Of a stretch of DNA of 64,000 nt, positions 22,601-34,046 are shown one piece after another (position 1 is the first letter of the stretch; every line of letters starts with the position of its first letter). The notes below the pieces were generated by a model. That model made no database searches. It had not been told where the DNA came from and was given only the letters and a program-made list of their open reading frames with translations. Origin of the DNA: Talaromyces rugulosus (lineage: Eukaryota; Ascomycota; Eurotiomycetes; Eurotiales; Trichocomaceae). Where the stretch lies: positions 4,030,001-4,094,000 of the forward strand of contig NC_049562.1 in NCBI RefSeq assembly GCF_013368755.1, read 5' to 3'. Position numbers and translations under genes: made by a program.

Positions 22601-24229
22601 TTTCAAATCTCCCGGCGCCAATGATGTACAATCTATCGGTCCGCCGTACCCTAGCTCCGCAGTTTTTCCAAACGATCCGCGCTCCGGTTTTGATGGAAAT
22701 GGAGCAACTTTTCCAAGCACAGGGCATTCGCCAGAAGAGGAAAAGCCTCGCAGGAATTCCTCCTTTGCAACAAATGTTTGGGCCAGCAGACCTCCAGTCG
22801 AAGGCGTCATCAATAATCTTGACGATTTCTTCCCCAATATTGATCTCGACGAGCCATATCTGGAACCATCGGGAGCTTCTCCGCCAGTGTCTCCAATAAA
22901 CCCAATGGCCAAAGACCAATCAGGACCGTCGTATCAGCAACCTTCTTCGAGCGCAATTCCTAGTGGGTATGATATCCCAGCGCCGTATGAGCCACCGTTG
23001 AAAAATTCCGTCGCGAGACGCAACATGGAAAAGGCCGGCGGCTTGTCTCGTATGAAGTCTATTCGAGAGGTTGCGCAAGGCGCGCAACAGCAAGTTAAGC
23101 GCAATAAGACTGTTGTGGACCAGAGTAATAAAAAATCAGGCGAAATACTCCGGCGGAAAAGTACGAAGATGTTTGGTGCAAAGATCATGCAAATCAGTCC
23201 CAAGCCTGGCAGTCGTTTGAGCCAACTAGAACCAATTCCCCAGAATGGATTACCCGCAGAAAATGTTCCGAAGCGGCAACAGACGTTCCGTATCATTCGT
23301 GGTCAACTCATTGGAAAGGGAACATACGGACGAGTCTATCTTGGCATGAATGCAGACACTGGTGACGTTCTTGCTGTTAAACAAGTAGAAGTTAACGCAA
23401 GAATAGCTGGTCAAGACAAGGATCGCATCAAGGAAATGGTGGCTGCCATGGATCAAGAAATCGACACTATGCAACATCTCGAACATCCAAACATCGTTCA
23501 GTATCTTGGTTGTGAGCGTGGTGAGCTGTCTATCTCGATCTATCTCGAGTATATTTCCGGTGGATCCATTGGCAGTTGTCTGCGAAAGCATGGTAAATTC
23601 GAAGAATCGGTGGTCAAGTCGCTCACACAACAAACACTAAGCGGGCTGGCTTATCTTCACGATCAAGGTATTTTGCATCGGGATCTAAAGGCAGACAACA
23701 TTCTTCTTGACCTAGATGGCACCGGCAAAATCTCCGATTTTGGCATATCAAAGAAGACCGACAATATTTATGGAAACGATGCATCCAATTCCATGCAAGG
23801 CTCCGTGTTTTGGATGGCACCAGAAGTTGTACAATCCCAGGGTCAAGGCTACAGCGCCAAGGTGGACATTTGGTCCCTCGGGTGTGTGGTTTTGGAAATG
23901 TTTGCTGGACGTCGGCCTTGGAGTAGGGAAGAAGCAATTGGAGCCATCTTCAAACTGGGTAGTTTGAGTCAAGCGCCGCCAATTCCAGACGAAGTGGCTG
24001 TGAATATCAGCCCTGCGGCACTAGCATTCATGTACGATTGCTTTACAATGTGAGTTCCAAGCTTATCCGGGGAAGCAGGAAATTGAGGATGGCTTGTTGA
24101 CCCAATTTTAGTGACACATTCGACCGCCCAACTGCTGAGATTCTCCTCTCCCACCCATTCTGCGAGCCCGATCCGAACTACAATTTTGAGTCAACGGAAT
24201 TATATGCAAAGATCAGCGACGTCCTCTGA
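19614..24229 (+). CDS. bck1: BCK1-type MAP kinase kinase kinase
   Basis: MAPKKK of the cell-wall integrity cascade (Pkc1 to Bck1 to Mkk1/2 to Slt2/MpkA). Two exons, 19614-24049 and 24112-24229, joined by a 62-nt intron close to the stop, give 1517 aa. Order: proline-rich N-terminus (about 1-120); a SAM-like helical segment around 218-290 (WPLERVINWLVRKGF); a ubiquitin-like/RA-type fold at about 593-675 (KYVFATLDGWNYRLVDITD); long Ser/Pro-rich linker; kinase domain from about 1225 with Gly loop IGKGTYGRVYLG, VKQVEV, HRDLKADNILLD, DFGISKK and WMAPE. The last exon completes kinase lobe helices (TFDRPTAEILLSHPFC). Start is the first in-frame ATG after the leader (MDPRQQYIPPPPP). All catalytic motifs are present. 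Large ORFs in other frames inside it are shadows. Confidence 0.95.
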
Positions 24230-24989
24230 TGATACCATTAGCGCAAGCACGCATTCTGTGTGTTGTGTTATGTTGGTGCTTCCTATAACGAAAATATGTA
24301 ATGTCTTTTAATACATGTCAATACCATCAGCTTTAAATTCCACCATGTGCCTAGTATTTGTCACTTACACTTTCCGATCGGCTTGGTAACGGTCATATAA
24401 CTGAAAAAAACAAAAAATAGGGGGTATTATTACTCTTACACTAATAATGCATTGCCTTCTCAGGGCTACATTTGTTCAAATAATCTCAGATGAGAAGAGG
24501 AGATGGGAGCCTTGCACCCGTGCCCACGAGCACCATTGGGTCACCGGAGCTCTCAGCGAATTGGCCTTAAAGCTTGCGAGGTCATCCCGGGATACTCATA
24601 TCTGTCAACATATACAAGAAGGTATACCGTATTGAGATATGTATAAAGGTAGTAGGCTATACATGGGGTAAATATTGACAGACTTGTTTACACTATTCCT
24701 ATTTAGGAAACAATACAGTGGCTCTATAAATGTATCCAGACCCACTATTACGCTATACAAAGAACGCGGCCTCTAACTATATCTAGTTAACACAGCCTGT
24801 CATGGGACTTGACTAGTCTACCTTGGGTTAGTTCTACTCTTCAAGCGTACCTATATGTAGCTGTCCAGACTCTACGGGGTAGAAACAAAGATACTCCGTA
24901 ATTCATTCAAGGGATTATTGCAATTTCAGGGAACCCAAAATTAATCTATATCGGCTACATATTTATGACCGCAAGTTTATTAACTGAAT
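24230..24989. other. Intergenic spacer BCK1-GCN5
   Basis: About 760 bases with the 3' end of BCK1 and the GCN5 promoter. AT-rich, with a TATTTATGACC element about 30 bases before the GCN5 ATG. The short ORF at 24447-24635 has no family features and is not called. Confidence 0.5.
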
Positions 24990-26264
24990 ATGGACAAAGC
25001 AGAGTCGCAATCATTTCCAGCCGACGGTGGGCCAAATCTCCTTGTCTCGAAGCGCGCAGCTTTCGAGGAACCGGATACCGCCCCCTGTGCTAAAAAAATC
25101 AAAAGTTCTCAGGATGATAACACAGACCCAGCTCCTGTTCTGAGAGTTCCTTTTCCAGAAAAGGTATGTTAGGAACCCCTTTAAATGTCAGGAAGCGTTT
25201 TAATAGTCTTAAAGCCTGCAGTTTTGGAAGAGCGGAATGGCGATATCGAATTCCGAGTTGTCAATAATGATGGCTCCAGAGAGAGTAACATCATTCTTAC
25301 AGGCCTCAAATGCTTGTTTCAAAAGCAACTTCCGAAAATGCCTAAGGATTATATAGCCCGTCTCGTCTACGATCGTTCTCATTTGGCTATGGCTATTATC
25401 AAAATGCCTCTAGAGGTCATTGGTGGAATATCATTTCGAGAATTTCGAGACCGCAAGTTTGCCGAGATTGTTTTTTGCGCAGTCTCGTCTGACCAGCAAG
25501 TAAAAGGATATGGAGCTCACCTCATGGCTCATTTGAAGGACTATGTCAAAGCTACTTCGCCAATAATGCATTTTCTCACCTATGCTGATAACTACGCCAC
25601 TGGTTATTTTCAAAAACAGGGGTTTACCAAAGATGTCACTCTCGAGAAGTCCGCCTGGAAGGGATATATCAAGGATTACGAAGGAGGCACGCTTATGCAG
25701 TGCTCCATGGTTCCCAAAATACGATATCTCGAAGCTGGCCGTATGCTTCGTAAACAGAAAGAAGCTGTTCTAGCCAAAATACGCACTTTGAGCAAAAACC
25801 ACATTATCCATCCACCATGTCCGCAATGGGTTAACGGTATTACTCCAATTGATCCAGTCTCTATCGTTGCCATTCAGGCAACTGGCTGGTCTCCAGATAT
25901 GGATGAGCTGGCACGAGAACCGCGGCATGGGCCCTATTTCAATGAAATGCGACGTTTTTTGAACCAGATTCAAAATCATAAACAAGCATGGCCATTCTTA
26001 AATCCAGTCAACAAAGATGAAGTGCTCGACTATTACAATGTCATTACATCTCCAATGGATCTATCGACCATGGAGGAAAGATTAGAGCATGATTTTTATG
26101 CTGCGCCAAAAGATCTTATTGGCGATCTCAAACTAATTTTTAGTAATTGTCGGCAGTACAATGATGCAACAACGGTATATTCCAAGTGTTCAGTCAAACT
26201 GGAGAAGTACATGAGCAAACTTATCGAGGAGATTCCAGAATGGATTGACTTACTTGAAGAATGA
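24990..26264 (+). CDS. gcn5: Histone acetyltransferase GCN5
   Basis: Catalytic subunit of SAGA/ADA complexes, acetylating histone H3 lysines. Two exons, 24990-25163 and 25215-26264 (51-nt intron), give 407 aa. The acceptor was placed at 25214 because it restores [20 protein letters not shown], the conserved entry to the GNAT domain. GNAT: catalytic Glu in [10 protein letters not shown], acetyl-CoA loop [17 protein letters not shown], and [16 protein letters not shown]-terminal bromodomain from about 300: [38 protein letters not shown]. The N-terminus is short and charged with a [13 protein letters not shown] patch that may act as a nuclear signal. Length and domain order are as expected. It converges with COG3. 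Confidence 0.96.
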
Positions 26265-26509
26265 TGAATGGGAGTACACTGTAGGATTACAATGAGCGTC
26301 TGGCTTCTTTAGAGCAGAAGGATAGATGGGGCGGATGGGACCTTGCGGCTCTCTACTGCAAGAGGACGTGGTTATGAATATTGCTGATTCTTGTTTAGAT
26401 TATATAGCCTATGTAAAAGATATCTTACTATTATTATCTACAATAACAATACAGGCTTGTATGCGACAGAAATCTGGGTATGAAGCTATCAAGAACTGCC
26501 AGGCCTACC

Positions 26510-29069
26510 CTAAGTCCTGGATGTTGAAATGGTGCCATTCTCCACCGATTCGGTATCAATGTTATTCTCCTCCTTGTCCTGCTCTTCAGAGTCATAGCCC
26601 CCATTGTGAGATCGAGTGCTTGCAATTCCGACTCGAAAAACTTCTTCACTCCATTCTCCAAATGTATCAACATCCCAAACCGCATCCTGGCGGCCTTTTC
26701 CTTTCTTGCTGATTGGTTTCCCCCGGGTCTTTTCCGAGTTCGTGTAGGTGTCAAAGAACTCTTCGTAAATTTGCAACACACGATCCTGGACCGCTCCAAC
26801 AAGTGTCTCTTTTGTACGAGTATCGTCTAGGTAATCATCCAAAGCTTTGCGTAGAAGAGGGACTTCTTTCTCAATGTTTCGACAAACCGGACTAATGACA
26901 CCCCCTTCGCCGAGAGTCCGCTTCTCGATGAATTTTGTAGGCAATGAAGCCGTCATACGTGTAGAAAAATCGTTGGTGAACTCGTTGATGACGGTACGAA
27001 GTCTGCCATCTAGTTCGACTTTTGCGTCGAGCATATTCTCAACAACGCGGGGGAGAAGGCCGCCTCCGACAAGACGCATTAGGTTTCGCGGGTTGAAGAG
27101 ACCACCTCGTTCGCGTAGTTCCCAGAATGTGTTTGTGACTCCAGAGAAATCGAAGGAAACGTCAGGAGTCACGTATTCGATGTCAAACGCGACAATTTGT
27201 TGTTTGAGGATTAGGAGGTGTTTGATCAAGAACAGTTGAGCATCTGTGGCCGAGGATTTGCTGGATATCTGTGTGCTTGCTTGGTGTATAGATTCAGTAG
27301 TTTGATGGACAATTTGGTGAGCCAGATCGTCAAACACGGTAGACTATTTCGAGTGTTAGCAAATTACTTCTAGAGAGAATGGTGAGAGAAAAACCTACGT
27401 TGACTAGTCTATAAATACGGCTAAGCAACCAAATAGCCTTTCGCAAAGTCGGGTACCAGCCCTGGAACATTGCTTGCGTATCAATATCCCAGAGCGCATC
27501 TTTTTCGTTTGGCGAGTCGGTATCCTCATCCACCACTGTAGGGGCTATGGGCATTATAGTTTCAGACATCTTTCGGCCTGACAACGGAGCACCTGTGGAT
27601 GAGTTGAGCTGTTTTTGGTTTCGACGCGGATATTCCAAATCCTCCGGCTTCGGGCGATATCTTTCGATTTCATTTCGAAGTATGGTCTGCACTTGGAATA
27701 CCAAACGGGTCTGGGCATCTTCCAAGGCCGGTTGGATGAGGCTTGAGAACTCTAACTGGTTCGGGTCGTTGTATTCTGTCTCGTCCTCGGGGTCGGATAG
27801 GTAACGCGTTTGCAACAAAGTGCACAGTTGACAGAGCTTAATAAGCTTTGTCTCGTGGATGATCCTGGGTTGTAAATGATCGTATAAAGGCTCGCACACA
27901 GACTCTAGAAAGTCATACAGTCCTGCTTGACCATGGAACCATTCTCCCCAAAGATCAAATTCGTCTAAACAAATGCCACGGACATAACCAATACTCGCTC
28001 GAGCAAACGCGACGAGGTCTTTGGAAGTACTGGGGGCCTGGGCAATGCTAGCAAGTTTCTTTCGCACAAGAGGAATGATGAGTTTTCCGCGAGTAGCTGC
28101 AAAGCTAGTGTGCAATTCACTCATTAGACTTTGATATTCTGCTTCTGTCCCTTGCTCGGGGTCTACTGGTGGCACGGCCCTCTTTTGGATTTCTAGGCCA
28201 AGTTGTTTCAATTCAGATGCCCCAACACGGAACTTGGCGTAGAGAAGGGCCGGCATTGTCGTGTCATTGAGTTGTCTATCGGCGATTTTCTTCGAAACGC
28301 CAGATGACGTTTCTCGTAATGCCGCGACAAAGTCCCCTCGGATAAGTGTTAAAGCACGCGTGAGCAGTAACCTATACCGGGACCGATAGGTCTCTGCCTC
28401 TTTTTGCTCGGGCTGTGAGTTGTTAGATCAAACTTTTCCAAGATGGGAAATCTGCTAATTCTCACGTGGGTTTCCATGTAGTCCAGACACTCGTCAAGTT
28501 GTCTCAACATGTCCGAAAACTCTTTCCTACGGACTGCTTTTCCTGCGCCGGGAGCGTTTAGTTTTCGAGATGCAGGGTCTAGAAAATCATAATATTCGAG
28601 ATTGTCTCTGATATCATCTGCTAACCGCGTATTCCGAGATTGCGCATGTAGTAGTCCTTCGCATTGTTTTTGAAACGTGGATGTCTGCAAATCAACTGCC
28701 TGAAACGATTCGGAAAGGCTCGACAAAATTCCAAGCGTCGCAGACGTATCCGTTAAAAGCGATCCGAGGTGTTCTTTCGCAATATCGAGCTCTCGAAGAC
28801 ATTCTCTAATGAAAAATAAATCATGTTAGCCTCAAAACCTTGCTTGCTGGCTAAGAGGGTTCTTGTGCGCACTGATAGTCACCGTAACTTGCGTCGCGCA
28901 AGTCATCTTCAATGTCATTGTACCATTTGGCAAACTCAAGTTCGTCTTTGATCCCAGCAATATTTATTTCTTTTTCAGCCTGCCCAGCTTCCGCTACAGG
29001 ATTCGTCTTCTGATCTGATCCATCTAGATCACTTGGACTCCGCACCGGCCCCGCGGGTTGAGGCTGCAT
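26510..29069 (-). CDS. cog3: Conserved oligomeric Golgi complex subunit 3 (COG3/Sec34)
   Basis: Subunit of the COG tether for retrograde intra-Golgi transport. Exons 29069-28873, 28805-28466, 28412-27399 and 27343-26510 join in phase (introns 67, 53 and 55 nt) to 794 aa. The Sec34-type N-terminal coiled coil is clear: TSTFQKQCEGLLHAQSRNTR, DNLEYYDFLDPASRKLNAPG, LDECLDYMETH, then YRSRYRLLLTRALTLIRGDF. Later conserved segments include PALLYAKFRVGA, GICLDEFDLWGEWF and, in the last exon, FDIEYVTPDVSFDFSGV. The start at 29069 is the first ATG in frame, but the open frame continues upstream to a possible acceptor near 29118, so a further 5' exon is possible. The C-terminus ends in an acidic, Ser-rich tail. 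Divergent from the Fmp25-like gene. Confidence 0.9.
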
Positions 29070-29378
29070 CGCGATGGCGGGTACCGTTGGTAAATATTCC
29101 CATATAGGGCGTCCGCACTATTGATGGGGTGAACAATGACCAGGAGCAGCCCATTGGCTTCTTGAGCCAACCTATACAGCTTGTCGTTGCTGGCTATGCT
29201 TTGATGACCACCTATGGTTCTCCGATGTTGGCGGAAGTGCGGCGGATTCTGCCACCGCCCGCGCCAAAAAGTGACCATTTGAAGCATCACAGAGCTTCGT
29301 CAACAAACATCCTTGTTGTCTTCATCTGTGGACGCCCATTGCACCTTTGATGAAATTCTAAGGATTTGATCGGACAGA
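29070..29378. promoter_or_regulatory. Divergent promoter COG3 / Fmp25-like
   Basis: About 310 bases shared by two divergent housekeeping genes. It contains CCAAT-type motifs read on the minus strand (ATTGG at about 29154) and no clear TATA box. Part of it may be coding for an undetected COG3 5' exon. Confidence 0.45.
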
Positions 29379-31100
29379 ATGTTTGCAGCTAATACAAGGC
29401 GACAAGCATCGGCAGTCGCCGGCCTGTCGGGTCGTCTGATCAGAGCTCAACGCTTTCCTCGAAATACTAGGCAATTGAGCCAGAAAGCATCACGCGAATC
29501 ACAGGGACCCGAACGATGGCTTGGCCCAGCAGTCGCTCTTGTCGGAACTTTTGCCGCAGCAACCATCGCATACGTTTATACAAGTGAAAAGCCTACGGTC
29601 AAGGACATCCCAAGACAGCCGGTGAAGATTACGATTGAAGAGCCAAGGGTCAAGGACTCTTTCTCACAAGAGCAGAATCGGAATGCCCTGAGTACTCAAC
29701 ATGCGCAAGTCCGGAGTATGTCAGAAAACCCTGGAGTCTACGTATGGGGAGCGAATAGCCATCGCGTTGTCGATCCAGACTCGTCGGAAACAATAGTCAA
29801 GAGTCCTCGCCGCTTCCGCTACTTTGAAGGGCGCATCCTGAGAGATTTGAAGCTCACACAAACATCTGGCGCTGCTATCAGCGAAAATGGCGATCTGATT
29901 CAATGGGGAAAGGGTTTCTCGGAGACTGACTACCAGCCGACTCCTACACTCAAAGGCAAAAATTTGATCTCAATAAACATGTCTCGAGACAGAATCATTG
30001 CCCTTTCTTCAGGTGGAAACATTTATTCGATACCAATCTCCAAATCAGTTCAAGAAACGGGTGCCAAGTCTCAAGAGAGCTCATGGGTTCCATATTGGTC
30101 TTCGACCTCCCGCATTAGTTACAGACAGCTCACGCCACAACTAGGGTTGGGTGAGAAGGTTGCGTCAATCGCCGGAGGTTTAGAGCATGTTTTGATGCTG
30201 ACAAGCTCCGGTCGAGTTTTTTCTGCCGCTGCTGCTACTGAAGACTACCCCTCACAAGGCCAGCTCGGAGTTGCTGGGCTGAGATGGGCAACCCGGCCAA
30301 AGGGCCCAGTGGATGCTTGCCATGAAATATCGTCGCTAAAAGGGTCTAAGATCACACAGATAGCAAGTGGAGATCTCCATTCTATGCTACTGGACAAGAA
30401 TGGCAGCGTGCTTGTTTTTGGAGACAACTCTTACGGGCAGCTAGGCTTAGGATACGATCCTTCTTCGCCGACCGTCGACACACCTACACTACTTTCCATG
30501 AAGGGCTTATACCTAGGCAAAGGCTGGGCTACTCGTGTCACCAATATTGCGGCAGGCGGTTTCACAAGTTTTATGACTGTGGATGCGCAACGGGCTGAAA
30601 TACGTCCGGATGGCACGCCCGGTAAGCCTGGCGCTCCCAGCATTGACCTTTGGTCCTTCGGCAGAGGAATACACGGTGCACTTGGAACAGGGAAATGGAC
30701 GCATATTCAAGACCGTCCCAGCAAAGTGAAATCCCTCAGTGGTCTTTCAGAATACGATGAGAAGGCCCAGAAGGTGCTACCCATTGGTGTTGCCCAGATT
30801 GCTGCCGGTGCTACGCATGTCGCCGCTGTCTTGGACAACACCTCACATATAAACGCTGCAAAGAAGTCGTCAGTAGCCGATACAGCATGGGGTCAGGATA
30901 CCCTTTGGTGGGGGGGCAACGAATCTCTTCAGCTGGGCACTGGCAAACGAAGCAACGCTCCAACCCCGATGCATATCCTTCCACCGCCAGATATTGTAAC
31001 CACTGCCAGTTCAGATGAGTCTCGCTTTCAAATTCTTCCCCAAAAGCAACGAATTGAGTGTGGCAGACAGGTAACTGCCGTCTACTCTGTTAAAAAATAA
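29379..31100 (+). CDS. fmp25: Mitochondrial RCC1-repeat protein (Fmp25/RCC1L-like)
   Basis: Single-exon gene, 573 aa. Arg-rich, acid-poor N-terminus (MFAANTRRQASAVAGLSGR) looks like a mitochondrial presequence, followed by one membrane segment at about 47-68 (WLGPAVALVGTFAAATIAYV). The rest is a seven-bladed RCC1-type propeller: PGVYVWGANSHRVV, QIASGDLHSMLLDKNGSVLV, FGDNSYGQLGLG, WSFGRGIHGALGTGKW, QIAAGATHVAAVLDN, WWGGNESLQLGTGKR. Yeast Fmp25 is a mitochondrial inner-membrane protein implicated in respiratory complex III biogenesis, and animal RCC1L is involved in mitoribosome function; the architecture here fits Fmp25. Start is the first ATG. Gene symbol assigned by architecture rather than alignment. 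Confidence 0.85.
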   Translation: MFAANTRRQASAVAGLSGRLIRAQRFPRNTRQLSQKASRESQGPERWLGPAVALVGTFAAATIAYVYTSEKPTVKDIPRQPVKITIEEPRVKDSFSQEQNRNALSTQHAQVRSMSENPGVYVWGANSHRVVDPDSSETIVKSPRRFRYFEGRILRDLKLTQTSGAAISENGDLIQWGKGFSETDYQPTPTLKGKNLISINMSRDRIIALSSGGNIYSIPISKSVQETGAKSQESSWVPYWSSTSRISYRQLTPQLGLGEKVASIAGGLEHVLMLTSSGRVFSAAAATEDYPSQGQLGVAGLRWATRPKGPVDACHEISSLKGSKITQIASGDLHSMLLDKNGSVLVFGDNSYGQLGLGYDPSSPTVDTPTLLSMKGLYLGKGWATRVTNIAAGGFTSFMTVDAQRAEIRPDGTPGKPGAPSIDLWSFGRGIHGALGTGKWTHIQDRPSKVKSLSGLSEYDEKAQKVLPIGVAQIAAGATHVAAVLDNTSHINAAKKSSVADTAWGQDTLWWGGNESLQLGTGKRSNAPTPMHILPPPDIVTTASSDESRFQILPQKQRIECGRQVTAVYSVKK

Positions 31101-31414
31101 GTGTTCTCCCGCCTCAATGTATATTAATCCCCCTGTACTCCTATCAGCTGTATCAAAAAACTGTGCCATCTACGAGGATGCACAACCCCATGTACGCTTA
31201 ATTTATTGGAATGTTAATAATGACGAGATGAATGTCTGAAGCTTTTCAAATGTTGTTTTGGTTTGCAAGTCTATTGTATTGAGCGGGAAAGGCAAACACT
31301 GCAAACATGAGCTTATCATGTTATCGCCCAGTGCACGGGCCATATCTTATCCCAAAAAAAAAATCATAGCGCGACCAGCTTCTCCTCCACTCAATCAACA
31401 TCGCATCAGTCACA
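31101..31414. promoter_or_regulatory. NOP9 upstream region
   Basis: About 310 bases between tandem genes with the Fmp25-like 3' flank. A poly-A run at about 31354-31364 lies 55 bp before the NOP9 ATG, a common fungal core-promoter feature. Confidence 0.45.
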
Positions 31415-33520
31415 ATGCCTCGTGAAAAGCAGAAAAGAGGTCGCCGCGCGCAAGAAAAGGAGAGGGAGGAAGAAACAAAGCGGAAAAGAGAAGATGAGGA
31501 GCCCGAGGAACCAGCTGTAAAACGCCAGCGAGCATCTCCTGAAATCGGCAACGAAGATTTCGTCCCGGTTGACTTTGGCGAGGACGGCGCAATTGAGCAA
31601 ACAAACGAAGGTGATACGCCTTTCTACGGACTTTTGGATGCTGAGGAACAAGATTATTTTTCGAAAGCTGCCGAAATTCTGGATTTGAATCAATTTGAAG
31701 ACGCTGAGCAACGCGGTATATTTGTCGAGAGTGTGTTCGAAGAGGCCAAGGGCAAAGAATTGAAAATTGCTTGCAGTCAATCGTGCTCTCGGTTGCTGGA
31801 GAGGCTTATCTCAATTTCGGATATCAATCAGATTCGACGACTTTTTGGCAAGTTTCTAGGTCACTTTCTCCATCTCGTACAGCATCGTTTTGCGAGTCAT
31901 TGCTGTGAGACTCTTTTCACCAAAGCCGCTCCGGCGGTCAACCACAAAGCATCAAGCAAGGAAAAGACAAACAATGATGCGCAGGATGAAGAGCAAAGCG
32001 ACTTGTCTTTGGCAGACATGTTCTTGCAGGTCGTTACAGAGCTAGAAGGCAACTGGGGCTATCTCTTAACCGAACGATTCGCATCTCATACTATACGTGT
32101 CCTGCTCCTCGTTTTGGCCGGCGAGCCTGTTGATATTTCGTCGAACAATTCCGTCATCGCGAGCAAAAAGAAAGAAAAAATCGGAGTGGCATCGCGTGAT
32201 GCGCAAAATAATGAGATTCCATCCCTTAAGCAGCGCGCTGTTCCGGAGGCCTTTGTCACCACTTTGAAAAAGGTCATGAATGACATGACTTCTGGACTAG
32301 ACGACACTTATTTGAGGGCTTTGGCAACACATCATATCGGTAACCCGGTCTTGCAACTATTGGTATCCTTGGAGCTTTCGCACTTTGGAAAATCGGTTGC
32401 GAAGGACTCGAACTCCATCATCCGCCGCTTAATCCCCGAGGATTCCCTGGATGAGGGTACACAATCTGCCATTTTCTTGGGGGGGTTGTTATACGACCCT
32501 GTTGGCTCGAGACTGGTAGAGACTATTGTACGCAACGCGCCTGGGAAGTTGTTCAAGAACATTCACAAGAACGTCATTTGTGAAAGGATGTCTTCTCTCG
32601 CACGAAATGAGATTGCATCATATGTCCTCGTGCGTGTTTTGGAGAGAGTTGGCCGAGACGATTTACAAGCAGACCTCGATCTCATAGTTCCAGAGATCCC
32701 CAGTCTCATTGAGAGATCACGAGTGATCGTTCCGAAAGTGCTTATTGAGCGCTGCATTGTTCGAGATGTCGATACCAAATCTCTTGCGAAGGCTTTGGAA
32801 GATTCGTTTGATAACGACCCAGCCATAAGACTACGCCAGCTATTGAAGGTAGAAGAGACCGAACAGCCTACCGAGGAGAGAAAAGAAGTCGAAAATCCGG
32901 ACGAAGAACCAGAAAAGCAAAAGCAAAAGAAGCCATCTCCCATTCAGATACACGGATCTTTACTGGCACAGACGATGCTTGGAGCCTCTGGGCCCTTAAG
33001 CGACCTTGTATATTCTGGTCTCTTGGCTATACCTTCCGACGAACTTGTAGCCATGTCGATGAATTCGACTACGTCTCATGTGGTACAAAAAGCCCTAACA
33101 GCACCCACATCAACCACCCAGTTTCGTCGCCAGCTCCTTCCGCGTTTCTGCGGTCACATAAAATCCCTTGCTCTGGATAACAGCGGCTCTCATGTGGTAG
33201 ATGTTCTTTGGGAGGCATCCAAGGACGTCTTTTTTGTCAAGGAAAGACTCGCGCAAGAACTCGCCGATCACGAGCCTGAACTACGTGACTCTTTCCTGGG
33301 TCGAGCAGTGTGGAGGAACTGGTCCATGGATCTTTACAAAAGACGACGAGGAGAATGGAAGGTTAAAGCCAAAGCTGCCAAGGATCAGACAGACTCTCCC
33401 AATTCTATTGAGCGAAAGAAACCGGTGAAATCGAAACTTGATCTTGCGCGAGAAAGATTCGATAATGCTGAAAAGTCCGCTAGGATTAGGGGTAACAGGA
33501 CAGGCATTGCCACAAAATGA
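31415..33520 (+). CDS. nop9: Nucleolar pumilio-repeat protein NOP9
   Basis: Single exon, 701 aa. Nop9 binds pre-rRNA near the 3' end of 18S and is needed for small-subunit maturation. Residues 1-45 are highly basic and acidic ([20 protein letters not shown]), a nucleolar targeting type sequence. From about 75 come degenerate pumilio-like repeats: [118 protein letters not shown]. The C-terminus is basic ([19 protein letters not shown]), as in other Nop9 proteins. Length is normal. ATG 31415 has a favourable CACA context. Opposite-strand ORFs are shadows. Confidence 0.92.
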   Translation: MPREKQKRGRRAQEKEREEETKRKREDEEPEEPAVKRQRASPEIGNEDFVPVDFGEDGAIEQTNEGDTPFYGLLDAEEQDYFSKAAEILDLNQFEDAEQRGIFVESVFEEAKGKELKIACSQSCSRLLERLISISDINQIRRLFGKFLGHFLHLVQHRFASHCCETLFTKAAPAVNHKASSKEKTNNDAQDEEQSDLSLADMFLQVVTELEGNWGYLLTERFASHTIRVLLLVLAGEPVDISSNNSVIASKKKEKIGVASRDAQNNEIPSLKQRAVPEAFVTTLKKVMNDMTSGLDDTYLRALATHHIGNPVLQLLVSLELSHFGKSVAKDSNSIIRRLIPEDSLDEGTQSAIFLGGLLYDPVGSRLVETIVRNAPGKLFKNIHKNVICERMSSLARNEIASYVLVRVLERVGRDDLQADLDLIVPEIPSLIERSRVIVPKVLIERCIVRDVDTKSLAKALEDSFDNDPAIRLRQLLKVEETEQPTEERKEVENPDEEPEKQKQKKPSPIQIHGSLLAQTMLGASGPLSDLVYSGLLAIPSDELVAMSMNSTTSHVVQKALTAPTSTTQFRRQLLPRFCGHIKSLALDNSGSHVVDVLWEASKDVFFVKERLAQELADHEPELRDSFLGRAVWRNWSMDLYKRRRGEWKVKAKAAKDQTDSPNSIERKKPVKSKLDLARERFDNAEKSARIRGNRTGIATK

Positions 33521-34046
33521 TGAGTAGATGATTTTGTATATAGTATCAAAAATAAAGGTCCCTTTTCAACGTCTATTGCACTATTCAATGTTATATATCA
33601 ACGCCAACTGGTGTACATGTACATGTAGCCGGGGGTACCGGAACCTGCACATGCAAGTCACACAACTCCCTCCAAAATGCTGATTCCGGCAATTTAAACG
33701 CATAACAGGGTCCATATCTCCCAGTCTTCTCACAATTCATGCATTCACTAAATTCTCGAGATAATGGTGTAAACCACACAACATTGAATGATGTCATCTC
33801 TCTTGAGCTCTCGGTGATCATTCCGGATGGCGCAATCGCGGGGAAATTTTTTTTGGGAATCTTCTCCTTCCGGTACCGCTGCTTATATAGGAAGAACAGA
33901 TCCACCCCAGCACGATGAGGGTGCGACGTTTATTTGCGTTTTTCAGTTGGCATGTCAACTAGGCAACAGCACTTGAGTGCTTTAGTGCTTCTAGTGCAGT
34001 TTTCGCAACGTTCTCCGAGGAGTAACGCAGGCCGTGACCGCAAACG
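33521..34046. other. Intergenic spacer NOP9 - PLP decarboxylase
   Basis: About 525 bases. It holds the NOP9 3' region, a GTACATGTACATGTA tract at 33612-33626 and the decarboxylase promoter, with a repeated GAGTGCTTTAGTGCTTCTAGTGC motif near 33974-33996. No coding sequence supported. Confidence 0.5.
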
